This document shows, one piece after another, positions 45,072-54,994 of a stretch of 64,000 nt of DNA. The DNA is taken from positions 271,434 to 335,433 of the forward strand of contig NZ_BORP01000004.1 in assembly GCF_018333235.1 (NCBI RefSeq), read 5' to 3'. The DNA comes from Ornithinibacillus bavariensis. Its GTDB lineage: Bacteria > Bacillota > Bacilli > Bacillales > Amphibacillaceae. The notes beneath the pieces were generated by a model, which saw only the letters and a program-made list of their open reading frames with translations, searched no databases and was not told the DNA's origin. How positions within the stretch are numbered: the stretch's first letter is position 1; each line of letters begins with the position of its first letter. Made by a program: the position numbers and the translations under genes.

Positions 45072-48000
45072 CTATTTTGCTTCGTAGACTACATTTTCCT
45101 TACCAAAGTATTTTGCTAATGCTTCTAGGCTTTCATTACTAATATGGATAAAATAGTCCTTCGAAAGCTGATAGGTTCGTTTTTGTTCCTCGTAATGAAC
45201 AATTATAGGGGTCGCACCAGGGTGATTGGTAGCGATGTCACGAACAATGTTTAACCCTTCCTTGCTGGTTTTCTCCGTAATTTTAATAAACAGCCGAGCA
45301 GTTGAATCATTTTTTAATATATTATCATCAAATGGAACAATAGCTGAAAGTAGCCACTGTGTTTTTCCATTACGAAATTCTATTTTTCCTTCAATAAAAA
45401 CAAGCGCCTCTTCCTTTATGAGCGGACTGTTTAAGCGGTATTGTTCTGGAAAAACAACTGCATCCATATCCCTGGTCTCGTCGCTCAGCGTTAGAAATGC
45501 CATAGGCTCGCCTCGCTTAGTACGAATTGTTTTAATCTCTTGGATAATGACAGCACTTTTAACTACTCTCTTTCCATGTATGTCCTGAGCATGATCAAGC
45601 GTAATAAAACCATTTTCTCGCAATTTTTCTCGATATTCTTTAAGCGGATGACTAGATACATATATACCGAGTAACTCTTTTTCGTCAGCAAGCTTTCTAA
45701 TCAAACTAAAGTCTTCAATATTAACATAGGAAGGAACGAGATCGAGTTGATCTTGAAATAGCGTAGGCTGATCCGTAAATTCACGGAATAGCTCTCCCTG
45801 TTCCATGGCCTGGTCAATCGATGCTAATAGGCTTGCACGATTCGGATACGTTTCATCAAATGCACCAGCCATTATGAGTGCCTCTAACGACTGCCTATTG
45901 ACTAGTTTAGGAGTAACACGAAGACAAAAATCAAACAAATTTTTGAATGGCCCCTCCTTTCTTGCTCGAAGTATTTCTTGTACAGTTTGATTCCCAATCC
46001 CCTTTATAGATAAGAGTCCCATCCTGATACAATGATCTTCAACAGAAAAACGTCCAAAGCTCTTATTAATAGATGGTGAACCAACCTTAATATGTAGCTC
46101 CTTCATTTCATTCATATAGGCTTGTATTTTATCTTGTTGATTTCCTATCGATGTTAACAGCTCTGCATAAAAGTGTCTTGGATAGTGTGCCTTTAAATAA
46201 GCTAGCTGATAGGAAATTTTACTATAGGCTACAGCATGACTTTTTGGAAATCCATAGTTTGAGAATTTGACAATCCAAGCAAAAATCTCTTCGCCAACCT
46301 TTTTTTCATACCCGTTCTTCATGCACCCAGCAATAAATGCTTCTTTTTGTGCATCCATGATGTCCTGTTTCTTTTTACTAACTGCTCTTCTTAATACATC
46401 TGCTTGACCTAACGTGTATCCAGCAATTCGATGCGCAATTTGCATGATTTGCTCCTGATAAATTAATACACCATACGTACTTTCCAAGATCGGCTCCAAA
46501 TCTGGGTGTGGGTAAGTAGTTGGCTTTCTACCATGTTTTCTGTCAATGTAGGTTGGGATGAAATCCATTGGACCTGGTCGGTAAAGTGCATTAACCGCTA
46601 CTATATCATCAAAGGTGTTAGGTACCAAGCGTTTAAGTACCTGTTTCATGCCATCCGATTCTAACTGGAATACACCATTTGTTTTCCCCTTCTTTAATAG
46701 ATCGAAGGTGAGGGAATCTCCCTCTGGGATTTGATCCAATTGAAAATCCTTTTTCTCTTTATAGTGAATGGATTCAACAATTCGTTCTAATATAGTTAAA
46801 TTTCTTAACCCTAAAAAATCCATTTTTAATAAGCCTAATGATTCCAAATCGGTCATTGGAAATTGAGTTAATGCTGTATTCGTTGCCCCGACTGTTAATG
46901 GTACATGATCTACTAAAGGTGTCTCACTTATAACGACACCGGCAGCATGAGTAGAAGTATGTCTTGGTATCCCTTCAAGTACAGCAGCGATTTGAAATAA
47001 CATCTTTAAATTCTGATTTTGACTGACATAATCGAGTAATTCTTTCGACGACTTCAATAAGCTTGCTATCGAATTTGAGGTTTGATTAGGAATATGCTTT
47101 AGAATAAAGTATATATCTTGGCTATCAATGGACATCGTCTTTCCTAGCTCTCGAATTAAAGAGCGAGCCGCAAATGTTCCGAATGTAATAATTTGTGCGA
47201 CATGTTCTTCCCCATATTTATCCCGTACATATGTAATGACCTCATCGCGTCGTTGGTCCGAGAAATCCACATCAATATCTGGCATCGTTACTCGCTCAGG
47301 ATTTAAGAATCGTTCAAAGACTAACTGATATTTCATTGGGTCAACATCTGTAATACCTAAAGAATATGCAACTAGTGAACCAGCAGAGGAACCCCTCCCA
47401 GGTCCGACCATTATGTGATTCTCCTTAGCATATTTAATAAAATCCCAAACGATTAAGAAGTAATCACTATATCCCATCCTCTGAATAATGGATAATTCAT
47501 GTGTTAACCGATTCCTTAGCTCCTTAGTGATCGTGTTATAACGGCTATCAAGATTTTCCCAACATAATTTTGATAAATAGTCATGTGCATCAAGACCATT
47601 TGGTACTGGGTATGCCGGTATCATTCTGGAATCAAAATCAAAAGAGACGTTACACTTACTTACAATTTCCTCTGTCCTATAAAGAGCCTCTGGCCAAGCA
47701 CTAAATAACTGTTCCATCTCTTGCTGGGAAAGTAGCTGATGGAATTGTGAAGTGTAATTCGCAGTTGTTCCATTCCAACTTTTCCCATATTTCATAGCTT
47801 GAAGGCACTCATATGCCTTTACATCCTTCTCCATTAAATAGCGCACATCATGGATAGCCACTACCTTCGTATGATACGCATTGTGATATGCACGCATCCC
47901 ATTTACTAGTAGTTGATCCTGCTCCTGACCATAATGGCTTATTCCAAGATAAAAATCATCCACTGTAAAGATAGATTTCCAAGATGTCAGGAACTCCTCT

Positions 48001-48425
48001 ACATGATCATATGTCGTACTCATTATAAGCCGTTCTACCTGACCTTTTTTAACCGGTAATATCCCAACTAAATGCTCGGTAAATTTCCCTAGTAATTCCT
48101 TTTCTATTTCATTTTTACCATTTCGCTGAATTGTCGTTGTTAACTTCACCAGGTTTTTATACCCATTATTATTTTTGGCAAGTACGACTATTTCCTCTTG
48201 TATTCCCTCTTCATTCAACACATTAACAGTCATTCCAATGATTGGTTTTATTCCATGAGAAAGACATGCCTTATAAAATGGGATTGCTCCAAATAATGCA
48301 TTTTCATCGGTTATACTTAAGGCAGTCATTTTTAGTTGAGCTGCTCTTTTAATTAACTTTTCAATCGTGATGGTACTATTAAAAAAACTATAGCCTGTCC
48401 GAACTTGTAAATGTGTAAACGACAT
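45072..48425 (-). CDS. dnaE: DNA polymerase III alpha subunit DnaE
   Basis: 1117 residues, like B. subtilis DnaE (error-prone-type Firmicutes enzyme, no proofreading domain). N-terminal PHP region (1-280, LQVRTGYSFFNSTITIEKLI), polymerase core with GPGRGSSAGSLVAYSLGITDVDP and catalytic Asps in MPDIDVDFSDQRR (about residue 380), helix-hairpin-helix stretch GLLSIKGIGNQTVQEIL (about 810) and OB fold (about 950-1040). It extends RNA primers before PolC takes over. No intein. Confidence 0.97.
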   Translation of the reverse strand: MSFTHLQVRTGYSFFNSTITIEKLIKRAAQLKMTALSITDENALFGAIPFYKACLSHGIKPIIGMTVNVLNEEGIQEEIVVLAKNNNGYKNLVKLTTTIQRNGKNEIEKELLGKFTEHLVGILPVKKGQVERLIMSTTYDHVEEFLTSWKSIFTVDDFYLGISHYGQEQDQLLVNGMRAYHNAYHTKVVAIHDVRYLMEKDVKAYECLQAMKYGKSWNGTTANYTSQFHQLLSQQEMEQLFSAWPEALYRTEEIVSKCNVSFDFDSRMIPAYPVPNGLDAHDYLSKLCWENLDSRYNTITKELRNRLTHELSIIQRMGYSDYFLIVWDFIKYAKENHIMVGPGRGSSAGSLVAYSLGITDVDPMKYQLVFERFLNPERVTMPDIDVDFSDQRRDEVITYVRDKYGEEHVAQIITFGTFAARSLIRELGKTMSIDSQDIYFILKHIPNQTSNSIASLLKSSKELLDYVSQNQNLKMLFQIAAVLEGIPRHTSTHAAGVVISETPLVDHVPLTVGATNTALTQFPMTDLESLGLLKMDFLGLRNLTILERIVESIHYKEKKDFQLDQIPEGDSLTFDLLKKGKTNGVFQLESDGMKQVLKRLVPNTFDDIVAVNALYRPGPMDFIPTYIDRKHGRKPTTYPHPDLEPILESTYGVLIYQEQIMQIAHRIAGYTLGQADVLRRAVSKKKQDIMDAQKEAFIAGCMKNGYEKKVGEEIFAWIVKFSNYGFPKSHAVAYSKISYQLAYLKAHYPRHFYAELLTSIGNQQDKIQAYMNEMKELHIKVGSPSINKSFGRFSVEDHCIRMGLLSIKGIGNQTVQEILRARKEGPFKNLFDFCLRVTPKLVNRQSLEALIMAGAFDETYPNRASLLASIDQAMEQGELFREFTDQPTLFQDQLDLVPSYVNIEDFSLIRKLADEKELLGIYVSSHPLKEYREKLRENGFITLDHAQDIHGKRVVKSAVIIQEIKTIRTKRGEPMAFLTLSDETRDMDAVVFPEQYRLNSPLIKEEALVFIEGKIEFRNGKTQWLLSAIVPFDDNILKNDSTARLFIKITEKTSKEGLNIVRDIATNHPGATPIIVHYEEQKRTYQLSKDYFIHISNESLEALAKYFGKENVVYEAK

Positions 48426-48491
48426 ACTATCCCGCCTCTACTTTCTCTAATCCTATTATAGCCAATTACATATCTATCTGTATATCAACAA

Positions 48492-48520
48492 ACATATCTT
48501 GTCCAAATCTATCATACAAT
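48492..48520 (+). promoter_or_regulatory. Sigma-E promoter of ytrHI
   Basis: ACATATC (48492-48498; consensus KMATATT), 14-bp spacer, CATACAAT (48513-48520) matching the sigma-E -10 consensus. It lies 36 bp before ytrH; ytrHI are sigma-E genes in B. subtilis. Confidence 0.7.
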
Positions 48521-48556
48521 GAAGAGAAATCAACTTATCGTTAAGGAGCAGCAATT

Positions 48557-48886
48557 ATGGAAGAACGTTTTTTTGCACAATTTATTCATTGCTTTTTCAT
48601 CGCCTTTGGTGTCATTCTTGGTGGTACACTCATTGGTGGTATTGGAGCATTTGCAACAGGAGATGCTCCTTTTACTGAAATGGGGCGAATCGCTAGAAAA
48701 CTGTGGATATGGGGTATTGTCGCAGCTATTGGTGGAACGTTTGATGCAATTGACAACTTTAAGAGGGCACTTGACGGATCCTCTATTGATTTAATAAAAC
48801 AGGGCTTGATTATATTATCTGCAATGGGAGGGGCTAAAGCAGCTATAATAATTATTAGCTGGCTCATTCAGGAGGAGGTTTCGTAA
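48557..48886 (+). CDS. ytrH: Sporulation membrane protein YtrH
   Basis: 109 residues, hydrophobic, with three segments (about 8-30, 45-63, 80-103) including GGTLIGGIGAFATG and GMGGAKAAIIIISW-like stretches of the YtrH family. AAGGAGC lies 8 nt before the ATG. Its stop overlaps the ytrI start (TAATG). Mother-cell role in sporulation is inferred from the family and the sigma-E promoter. Confidence 0.92.
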   Translation: MEERFFAQFIHCFFIAFGVILGGTLIGGIGAFATGDAPFTEMGRIARKLWIWGIVAAIGGTFDAIDNFKRALDGSSIDLIKQGLIILSAMGGAKAAIIIISWLIQEEVS

Positions 48887-49389
48887 TGCACGTACCACCC
48901 TATTATAAAAGACCTGGATGGCAGCGGTTTTTCGTTGGAATGTTTTTTGGTGCATTACTTTCCTATTGGGTTGTATTGTTCATGTATGGAACGATGTATG
49001 AAAGGCAAATAAAAGAGAATAGTAGTATCCAAGCCGAGTTAGATGATGCACAAGATAAAATTAATGCTCTTATGAAAGACAACCAAGATTTAAACGAGAA
49101 GTCCAAGAAACCTGTCACAATAAATGAGATCGTTCTCGAAATTATCAATGCAGAGGATTTGAAGATTGATAGGCTACTTCTTCTTCAGTTGGAGAGCTTA
49201 GTGAAAGAAGAAATTAAAGATGTCTTCGGAAAAGATATCCAAGCAATTTCTGACAGTGATATTCTTTTAATTTCAGCAATTGAAAATAAGTCCTTCAAGG
49301 TCGATGATTTTACCTACAGCTTTGAAATAAAGCGTTTAATTATATCTTCTACGATTCGAATAGTTGCTAAAGCAGATATTGCAGACTAA
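48886..49389 (+). CDS. ytrI: Sporulation membrane protein YtrI
   Basis: 167 residues. N-terminal RPGWQRFFVGMFFGALLSYWVVLFMYG has one transmembrane helix (about 14-33), then a coiled coil (about 40-75, NSSIQAELDDAQDKINALM) and an alpha/beta domain outside. Matches YtrI in size and layout; translationally coupled to ytrH. Confidence 0.92.
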   Translation: MHVPPYYKRPGWQRFFVGMFFGALLSYWVVLFMYGTMYERQIKENSSIQAELDDAQDKINALMKDNQDLNEKSKKPVTINEIVLEIINAEDLKIDRLLLLQLESLVKEEIKDVFGKDIQAISDSDILLISAIENKSFKVDDFTYSFEIKRLIISSTIRIVAKADIAD

Positions 49390-49409
49390 TGGATAATACA
49401 GACACCATA

Positions 49410-49447
49410 CCTCTCCTTATTACATATCTTTATGGAGAGGATTTTTA
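49410..49447 (+). terminator. Terminator of ytrHI
   Basis: CCTCTCC (49410-49416) pairs with GGAGAGG (49434-49440), followed by ATTTTTAATTT. Confidence 0.8.
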
Positions 49448-49629
49448 ATTTCCATCAGAAATTGCCGCAATTCCAATAGTATAGCAGAACTGACATTTAC
49501 AATGATTAGCCAAGTTGTGAATATTTCTTGAAAATTCCATTAATATTATTGGAATCAGGCTGTTTTTTTAGTAAACTAGGAATAAAGTTGAACAGTCATT
49601 CATATCCTGTCGAGAGGGGGAATGTACGC

Positions 49630-49827
49630 ATGTTAATTATGAATGAAAGACGTATCCGTGACCGTAAGATAGAGCAATTAAAAAAGGGCCGCACTGCATA
49701 TGCTGAATCCAAAGAGGTAATTCGTTTAATTAAAAGAGATATAGAAAAATTCGGGCTGAATGTGTATTATGATGAAACACCTTCAGGGTGCTGGTTTATT
49801 CCAGTAACGAAAAGTAAAAGTAGTTAA
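49630..49827 (+). CDS. Small basic protein of unknown function
   Basis: 65 residues beginning MLIMNERRIRDRKIEQLKKGR, helical and basic, ending in GLNVYYDETPSGCWFIPV. GAGAGGGGG lies 9 nt before the ATG at 49630; a longer frame upstream to 49528 lacks a ribosome site. It ends in a strong terminator, so it is probably a real monocistronic gene. It lies between ytrI and nrnA, where other Bacillaceae carry a small unnamed gene. No function assigned. Confidence 0.78.
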   Translation: MLIMNERRIRDRKIEQLKKGRTAYAESKEVIRLIKRDIEKFGLNVYYDETPSGCWFIPVTKSKSS

Positions 49828-49868
49828 AGGCTGCTGATTTCTAACTTGAAATCAGCACCTTTTTTTCT
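49826..49868 (+). terminator. Terminator of the 65-residue gene
   Basis: Perfect stem GCTGATTTC/GAAATCAGC (49833-49841, 49848-49856) inside AAAGG/CCTTT, then seven Ts. Confidence 0.9.
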
Positions 49869-49888
49869 TCGTAAAAATAATAAAACCG

Positions 49889-50830
49889 CTATTTATGAAA
49901 GTCTCGTACAACTTGCTCTAAATCGTTTACAACACTTTCCGCTTCCTCCCAGGAATAAACCGAAGCACCTGATGCTAATGGATGTCCACCTCCATTATAT
50001 TTAGCCGCAACTTCATTAATAACTGGTCCCTTCGATCGTAATCGAACCCTAATTTGGTCAGCTTCTTCAATAAAGAATACCCAAGCTACAATTCCTTCAA
50101 TATCGCCTAAAGTTCCAACTAATTGCCCCGTCTCCATCACACTGACCTGAAATTGGGCTAAAATGTCTGACGTTAACTTTATAACACTAAGACCATTCTC
50201 ATCTAAGGTAAAGTTTTGCAAAATATAGCCACGAAGTCTTGCGATATTATCCTTGATATTATAAATTCCGTCATATAAGGCAGTACGATCAAAATCATAA
50301 GTAACTAATTCCGCTGCAATTTGTAATGTTCTCTTCGTTGTACTAGGAAATAAAAATCTCCCAGTGTCCCCTACTATTCCTCCGAATAGAAGTCTCGCAG
50401 CTTCAGTTGTCATTTTCATCCCACTTGCTTTTACATAAAACTCATAAATCATCTCACTAGTAGAGCTTGCAGTAGTATCAACCCAACTTATATCCCCATA
50501 AGGATCGACATTTGGATGGTGATCTATTTTAATTATTTTGTCTCCCTTTATATAGCGCTCATCATCAATTCGACCAGTGTTCGCTGTATCACAGATGATA
50601 ACAAGCGCATTTTCAAATAAAGAGTCATCAATAGAATCCATTTCTACCAAAAAGGTTAGGGCTGGATCATCCTCCCCAGCAAGATACACCTTTTTTTGTG
50701 GATAGGTTGCCTTAATTAGTTCCGCTAGTCCAGCTTGCGCCCCTAAAGCATCAGGGTCCGGTCGAACATGTCGATGGATAATAATAGTATTGTAATCTTG
50801 TATGGTAGAGTGAATAGCATCAATAGACAT
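49889..50830 (-). CDS. nrnA: Bifunctional oligoribonuclease and pAp phosphatase NrnA
   Basis: 313 residues. DHH domain with HRHVRPDPDALGAQ, IICDTANTGR and IKIDHHPNVDPYG; C-terminal DHHA1 with NGGGHPLASGASV. Degrades nano-RNA from the 5' end and dephosphorylates pAp. Position after ytrHI and before ytpI matches B. subtilis. AAAGGAGAAC lies before the ATG. Confidence 0.96.
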   Translation of the reverse strand: MSIDAIHSTIQDYNTIIIHRHVRPDPDALGAQAGLAELIKATYPQKKVYLAGEDDPALTFLVEMDSIDDSLFENALVIICDTANTGRIDDERYIKGDKIIKIDHHPNVDPYGDISWVDTTASSTSEMIYEFYVKASGMKMTTEAARLLFGGIVGDTGRFLFPSTTKRTLQIAAELVTYDFDRTALYDGIYNIKDNIARLRGYILQNFTLDENGLSVIKLTSDILAQFQVSVMETGQLVGTLGDIEGIVAWVFFIEEADQIRVRLRSKGPVINEVAAKYNGGGHPLASGASVYSWEEAESVVNDLEQVVRDFHK

Positions 50831-50953
50831 TTTTGTTCTCCTTTACTTGTTCACGATATTAACATATTATAGCTAGCTTATTTTTATGAAAAGATGCTAC
50901 AATATGTGTTGGGAAATATACGATTTAAAGAATTGGACTAGGAGTAGATATAA

Positions 50954-51250
50954 ATGATAATATTTCCAATTGTGATTGTCCTATCCGTAGTTATGTACAT
51001 ATACTATAAAGTTGCTATATTAAAAACAAAGGATAGGTTGACACAAGCATACTTTAATGCAAAATCTAGAATATGCCTTGGACTATTTATTTCTTTTTTT
51101 GGCATAAATCAATACGTCTTCTACCAAACTAAAATCTCATTATTCGTTGGTATCATTTTCATTTTCCTTGGTATCCTACAGCTAGTGCGCGGATTCCGAG
51201 AAACAAAGCATTATCGTAATGAATGGAAACGATTGAACCCTGCTGACTAG
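50954..51250 (+). CDS. ytpI: YtpI-like small membrane protein
   Basis: 98 residues with an N-terminal helix (2-18), then two helices (42-59 and 63-79) and a basic tail RGFRETKHYRNEWKRL. Pattern and location (nrnA-ytpI-ytoI) match YtpI. Function unknown. AGGAG lies 10 nt before the ATG. Confidence 0.87.
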   Translation: MIIFPIVIVLSVVMYIYYKVAILKTKDRLTQAYFNAKSRICLGLFISFFGINQYVFYQTKISLFVGIIFIFLGILQLVRGFRETKHYRNEWKRLNPAD

Positions 51251-51274
51251 ATAGTAAGCTAGTCAGCATTTTTC
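51241..51274 (+). terminator. Terminator of ytpI
   Basis: GCTGACTAG (51242-51250) pairs perfectly with CTAGTCAGC (51259-51267), followed by ATTTTTC. Confidence 0.88.
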
Positions 51275-51298
51275 ATTTCGAACAGCTATGCATATAAA

Positions 51299-52615
51299 CT
51301 ATCTGTCAATAATTTGAGCCATTAGCAGTGCCTTTCCAACTAATTTCTTCATATTAAATACTTCTACATCAATTTTTGCATAAATCCTTCCTGCTTCAAT
51401 GACTTTCGGCTTAATGGTCAATAGAGAGTCAATATTTACAGGTTTGATAAAATATACAGTAATATTCTCGACAACTAATTCTCCTTTTTTTAATTGTCTT
51501 AATAACCTACTACTAGCTTCCGTAACGATTGATGTAAAAACCCCAGGCGAAAGAGTGCCAAGTTGGTTCGTCATTTGCGGTATTACTTTAGCTTCAAATT
51601 TATCCTTTTCATATTCATCGGATTCTACCGTGTTTTTCACGATATCATCAATAGTTTCCCCTATCTGTGGTTGTCGTTGAATTAGTTGTAATGCTTTCAG
51701 TACATCTTGACGCGATATAATCCCCTTTAAGATGGAGGACTCATCTACAACTGGTGCGACCTCGATACCTTCCCAAACCATCATATGAGCTACATACGCC
51801 AAAGAAGTCTTCGATTGGACTACGATTGGATTTTTAGTCATTGCCTTTTCTATCGGTAGATTTTTATCCTTTCCAATAATGTCTTTGGAGGTTACCATAC
51901 CTACAACTTGATTCTTCTTATCCAAGACAGGAAATCGAGAATGTGTAGATCTCTCATTGACCTCATACCAATTTTCTACCTTTTCTCCGACAGTTAGAAA
52001 TTCCACGTGTTCAAAAGGTGTACAAATATCCCCTACTAAGACAATTTCTTTCTTAATCAGCTGGTCATAAATCGCGCGATTAATCATCGTCGCAACGGTA
52101 AAGCTATCATAGCTGGTCGATATTATTGGAAGCTGCTTTTCATCAGCTAGATGTTTAATATATTCCTCCGTATCAAACCCACCTGTTATAAGGACTGCAG
52201 CTCCTTCTTTCAGAGCCAATTCATGCGCCTTCACACGATTCCCAACAATTAATAATGAGCCTGCTTCTGTATAACGCATCATCGCATCAAGTTGCATAGC
52301 ACCAATTACGAACTTGTTTAATGTTTTATGAAGACCCTCCCGACCACCTAGAACCTGTCCATCTACAATATTAATTACTTCAGCAAATGTCAGTCTTTCA
52401 AAGTTTTCTTTCTTCTTTCGTTCAATTCGTATAGTACCAACTCGTTCTATTGTACTAACTATGCCTATATTTTCAGCCTCTTTAATCGCACGATATGCAG
52501 TTCCTTCACTTACATTTAAGTCCTTTGCTACTTGTCGTACAGAAATTTTACTGCCAACATCTAGCGACATAATATGCTGAATAATTTGTTCGTGCTTTGT
52601 AGCCATTTCGTTCAC
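51299..52615 (-). CDS. ytoI: DRTGG-CBS-hotdog regulatory protein YtoI
   Basis: 438 residues in four parts. An N-terminal winged helix (about 8-62, VRQVAKDLNVSEGTAYRAIKEAE) precedes a DRTGG domain (about 75-185). A CBS pair follows (about 190-310, RFPVLDKKNQVVGMVTSKDI and VAPVVDESSILKGIISRQDV). The C-terminal hotdog/MaoC-like domain runs about 335-438. CBS domains usually bind adenosine nucleotides. Matches YtoI of B. subtilis in order and place; target genes are unknown. ATG at 52615 (MNEMATKHEQ); MATKHEQ at 52606 is a possible alternative. Confidence 0.92.
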   Translation of the reverse strand: MNEMATKHEQIIQHIMSLDVGSKISVRQVAKDLNVSEGTAYRAIKEAENIGIVSTIERVGTIRIERKKKENFERLTFAEVINIVDGQVLGGREGLHKTLNKFVIGAMQLDAMMRYTEAGSLLIVGNRVKAHELALKEGAAVLITGGFDTEEYIKHLADEKQLPIISTSYDSFTVATMINRAIYDQLIKKEIVLVGDICTPFEHVEFLTVGEKVENWYEVNERSTHSRFPVLDKKNQVVGMVTSKDIIGKDKNLPIEKAMTKNPIVVQSKTSLAYVAHMMVWEGIEVAPVVDESSILKGIISRQDVLKALQLIQRQPQIGETIDDIVKNTVESDEYEKDKFEAKVIPQMTNQLGTLSPGVFTSIVTEASSRLLRQLKKGELVVENITVYFIKPVNIDSLLTIKPKVIEAGRIYAKIDVEVFNMKKLVGKALLMAQIIDR

Positions 52616-52683
52616 CGCTCTTCATCTGTACTAATCTTTTCTTGTATATCTATTATACAGATGAATCGCTTGTGGCTCAATGT

Positions 52684-52914
52684 TTAAGAATCTGTTTGCC
52701 TTTGTTTATCATATTCCTGTTCCATAACAGGAGGATCCGCTAACTTAAGCAGTGTAGCAAAATTAGCTCCAATCACTAAAAGCAAGAAAACCATCCATGA
52801 TCCCCAAAACAACATCTCTATTTGCGTCTCGGCTTTTGGAATAAGTGGCCAAGCAAAGTATAAAAAGAATGCCGCTAATAATATGCGCAATATTGCATAA
52901 TGCCTCAAGAACAA
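52684..52914 (-). CDS. Small membrane protein of unknown function
   Basis: 76 residues. Two hydrophobic segments (about 6-24, 33-52), the second reading MLFWGSWMVFLLLVIGANF, then a polar tail rich in E, D and Q. GGAGGGATTG lies before the TTG/ATG start region. Not recognised. It lies between ytoI and the prepilin peptidase gene on the same strand. Confidence 0.7.
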   Translation of the reverse strand: MFLRHYAILRILLAAFFLYFAWPLIPKAETQIEMLFWGSWMVFLLLVIGANFATLLKLADPPVMEQEYDKQRQTDS

Positions 52915-52978
52915 TCCCTCCTTTTCTTAGTTAGTGTATGAAGTTTTGCTAGAAAACAGAACCCGACTCATCATATAA

Positions 52979-53004
52979 GAAAAGACAGCCATTCGGCTGC
53001 CTTA
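52979..53004 (-). terminator. Terminator of the prepilin peptidase gene
   Basis: AAGGCAGCC/GGCTGTCTT stem with a GAAT loop (52982-53003) and TTTTCTT on the minus-strand 3' side. Confidence 0.75.
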
Positions 53005-53030
53005 TTCTGGTATACCATGCTATCATCCTC

Positions 53031-53786
53031 TTATAGTATTGTTGAAAAATACCACTCTAAAATGGAGTCACCATATAAATAAGCTAAAACGGTTCCAATC
53101 ACGATATAAGGTCCAAATGGTACTGCTTGTTTTCGATTGATACGTTTTATTATTAATAAGCAAATGCCAACTATTGCCCCAATCACGCAAGATAAGAAGA
53201 AAGCTAACAATACCATTTTCAATCCTAACACGATGCCTAATACAGCAAATAACTTCATATCGCCGGCCCCCATTCCTCCGCGACTCACTAATATAATGAC
53301 CGCTACAATACCGAATCCTATAATGGCCCCAGCAATTGGTGACCACCAAGGGTCTAATGGGACAATAATCCTCAAAACAGAAAAGATTGGAAGGAAAAAT
53401 AGCAAGACCTTATTCGGGATTAGCATGTAATTGATATCGGTAACAAAAATAATGACAAGTAACGACATGAGAAGTAATCCAATGATCAGTTCTATACTTA
53501 AACCATATTTTATAAAGCATAACAAAAACAATAACCCTGTAAATAGCTCTATCATTGGATAAACCGTAGAAATTTTATTTTCACAATATCGACATTTCCC
53601 AAGTTGAAATACGTATGATAGAACTGGGATTAGTTCATACCAAGCTAATGCATGATTACAGGATGGACAGTATGAACGCCCGTATGTAAAGTTTTGATTA
53701 ATTGGTAGACGTAACCCAACGACGTTGAAAAACGAACCGAAAATGATCCCCAATATAAAGAAATAAAGATAACCTAAATATTCCAA
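53031..53786 (-). CDS. comC: Prepilin peptidase / N-methyltransferase (ComC/PilD type)
   Basis: 251 residues, type IV leader peptidase. N-terminal cytosolic loop with two CxxC pairs (YCPSCNHALAW, CRYCENKIS) and GSFFNVVGLRLP. The catalytic Asps lie in FVTDINYMLIPN and GGMGAGDMKLFA (GxGD motif). About seven transmembrane helices. It processes pseudopilins of the competence machinery (ComGC and others). Located here rather than beside folC as in B. subtilis, so the symbol is by function. Confidence 0.9.
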   Translation of the reverse strand: MEYLGYLYFFILGIIFGSFFNVVGLRLPINQNFTYGRSYCPSCNHALAWYELIPVLSYVFQLGKCRYCENKISTVYPMIELFTGLLFLLCFIKYGLSIELIIGLLLMSLLVIIFVTDINYMLIPNKVLLFFLPIFSVLRIIVPLDPWWSPIAGAIIGFGIVAVIILVSRGGMGAGDMKLFAVLGIVLGLKMVLLAFFLSCVIGAIVGICLLIIKRINRKQAVPFGPYIVIGTVLAYLYGDSILEWYFSTIL

Positions 53787-53789
53787 ATC

Positions 53790-54275
53790 CTGAGTTCCCC
53801 TCTAACAATTTTCTTCCATTATGTCTATTATTGAAAATGCCTTACAATAACTTGTAAGACGTGAGTACTAGAATTACTCGCGTTTAAAGTGTTTAGAACT
53901 ATTCGAGTTAAAATCATTTACCTATTTCACATGGTTTTATTTAATAAATAGCAACCACAGAATAATTTGTACTCATTACCCTACCTGTTCTTTCTTTAAA
54001 ATGCTAAAGTAATTAATAAACCTATTGATAGCTGGAAAATGCCTGAAACATAGCTAACTAAAATAATTATTTACCAATAGCCTGATTGGTATCAGACTTT
54101 GATACCAATTGATCACACTCATGTTGATTATATGGAAACTGATAAGTCTTATTAATTACTGGGCAGCTAGTTGCGCACAGAGGAACAATAAAGGTTGGGT
54201 TAATTAAATATCCCCAACCTATTTTATTACATCTGTTTCTTAAACCTAGAAACGTTATTAAATCCTCTAATTCGA
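53790..54275. other. Gene-free stretch with several inverted repeats
   Basis: Between comC and ytkL no frame has a ribosome site. Visible structures: CGTGAGTA/TACTCGCG (about 53860-53882); perfect 10-bp arms ATTGGTATCA/TGATACCAAT (54085-54094, 54100-54109); and GGTTGGG/CCCAACC (54194-54219), the last a likely ytkL terminator on the minus strand. No RNA family is recognised. Confidence 0.4.
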
Positions 54276-54276
54276 T

Positions 54277-54957
54277 TTATAATTCAATTACATCTCCAGT
54301 TTTCATAACCCTTCCTTCCCCAGTCTTGACTTTTTTAGCGAAATCTTCTGGGTCCTGTTCAATAACTGGAAATGTATTATAATGTATCGGAACTACAATT
54401 TTTGCCTTGACCCAATCAGCAGCAATTAACGCATCCTCAGGTCCCATAGTGAAATTATCTCCAATCGGAATAAATGCTACATCAATATTATTCATTTCTC
54501 CGTACATTTTTAAATCCGTAAATAATGCTGTATCCCCCAAATGATAAATTGTCTTATCTTCAATCGTTAATAAAATTCCAGCTGGCATACCTGTGTAGAC
54601 AATGGTACCATCCTCCTCTTGAAATGAGGAACCGTGAAATGCTTGGGTAAATTTTACTTTGCCAAAATCGAACTTATAGGAGCCACCGATATGCATATTA
54701 TGTACCCTAACACCTTGGTAACTTAAGTAATCTGCAAGTTCATTTGGTGCAATTACTAGAGCATCATTTCTTTTTGCTAACGCTACAGTGTCCCCTACAT
54801 GATCATTATGACCATGTGTAAGTAGAATGTAATCCACTTGAATAGTATCTGCATCCAAATCGCATAATCGATTACCAGTAATAAATGGGTCAATCAAAAT
54901 AGTATGCTTTTCTGTTTGTACCTTTATTACGGCATGTCCATGATAAGAAACTTTCAT
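54277..54957 (-). CDS. ytkL: Metal-dependent hydrolase, UPF0173 family (YtkL)
   Basis: 226-residue metallo-beta-lactamase fold. [16 protein letters not shown] start, metal motif [12 protein letters not shown] (HxHxDH), [13 protein letters not shown] and [10 protein letters not shown]. Substrate not established. Has its own promoter at 54995-55023. AAGGATG lies 6 nt before the ATG. Confidence 0.94.
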   Translation of the reverse strand: MKVSYHGHAVIKVQTEKHTILIDPFITGNRLCDLDADTIQVDYILLTHGHNDHVGDTVALAKRNDALVIAPNELADYLSYQGVRVHNMHIGGSYKFDFGKVKFTQAFHGSSFQEEDGTIVYTGMPAGILLTIEDKTIYHLGDTALFTDLKMYGEMNNIDVAFIPIGDNFTMGPEDALIAADWVKAKIVVPIHYNTFPVIEQDPEDFAKKVKTGEGRVMKTGDVIEL

Positions 54958-54994
54958 CCAATCATCCTTTCAAAATTATCTAGTTAATACATTC

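Noticed and set aside
45072..48425. Intein in DnaE
   Set aside because: Length and motif order match B. subtilis DnaE throughout.
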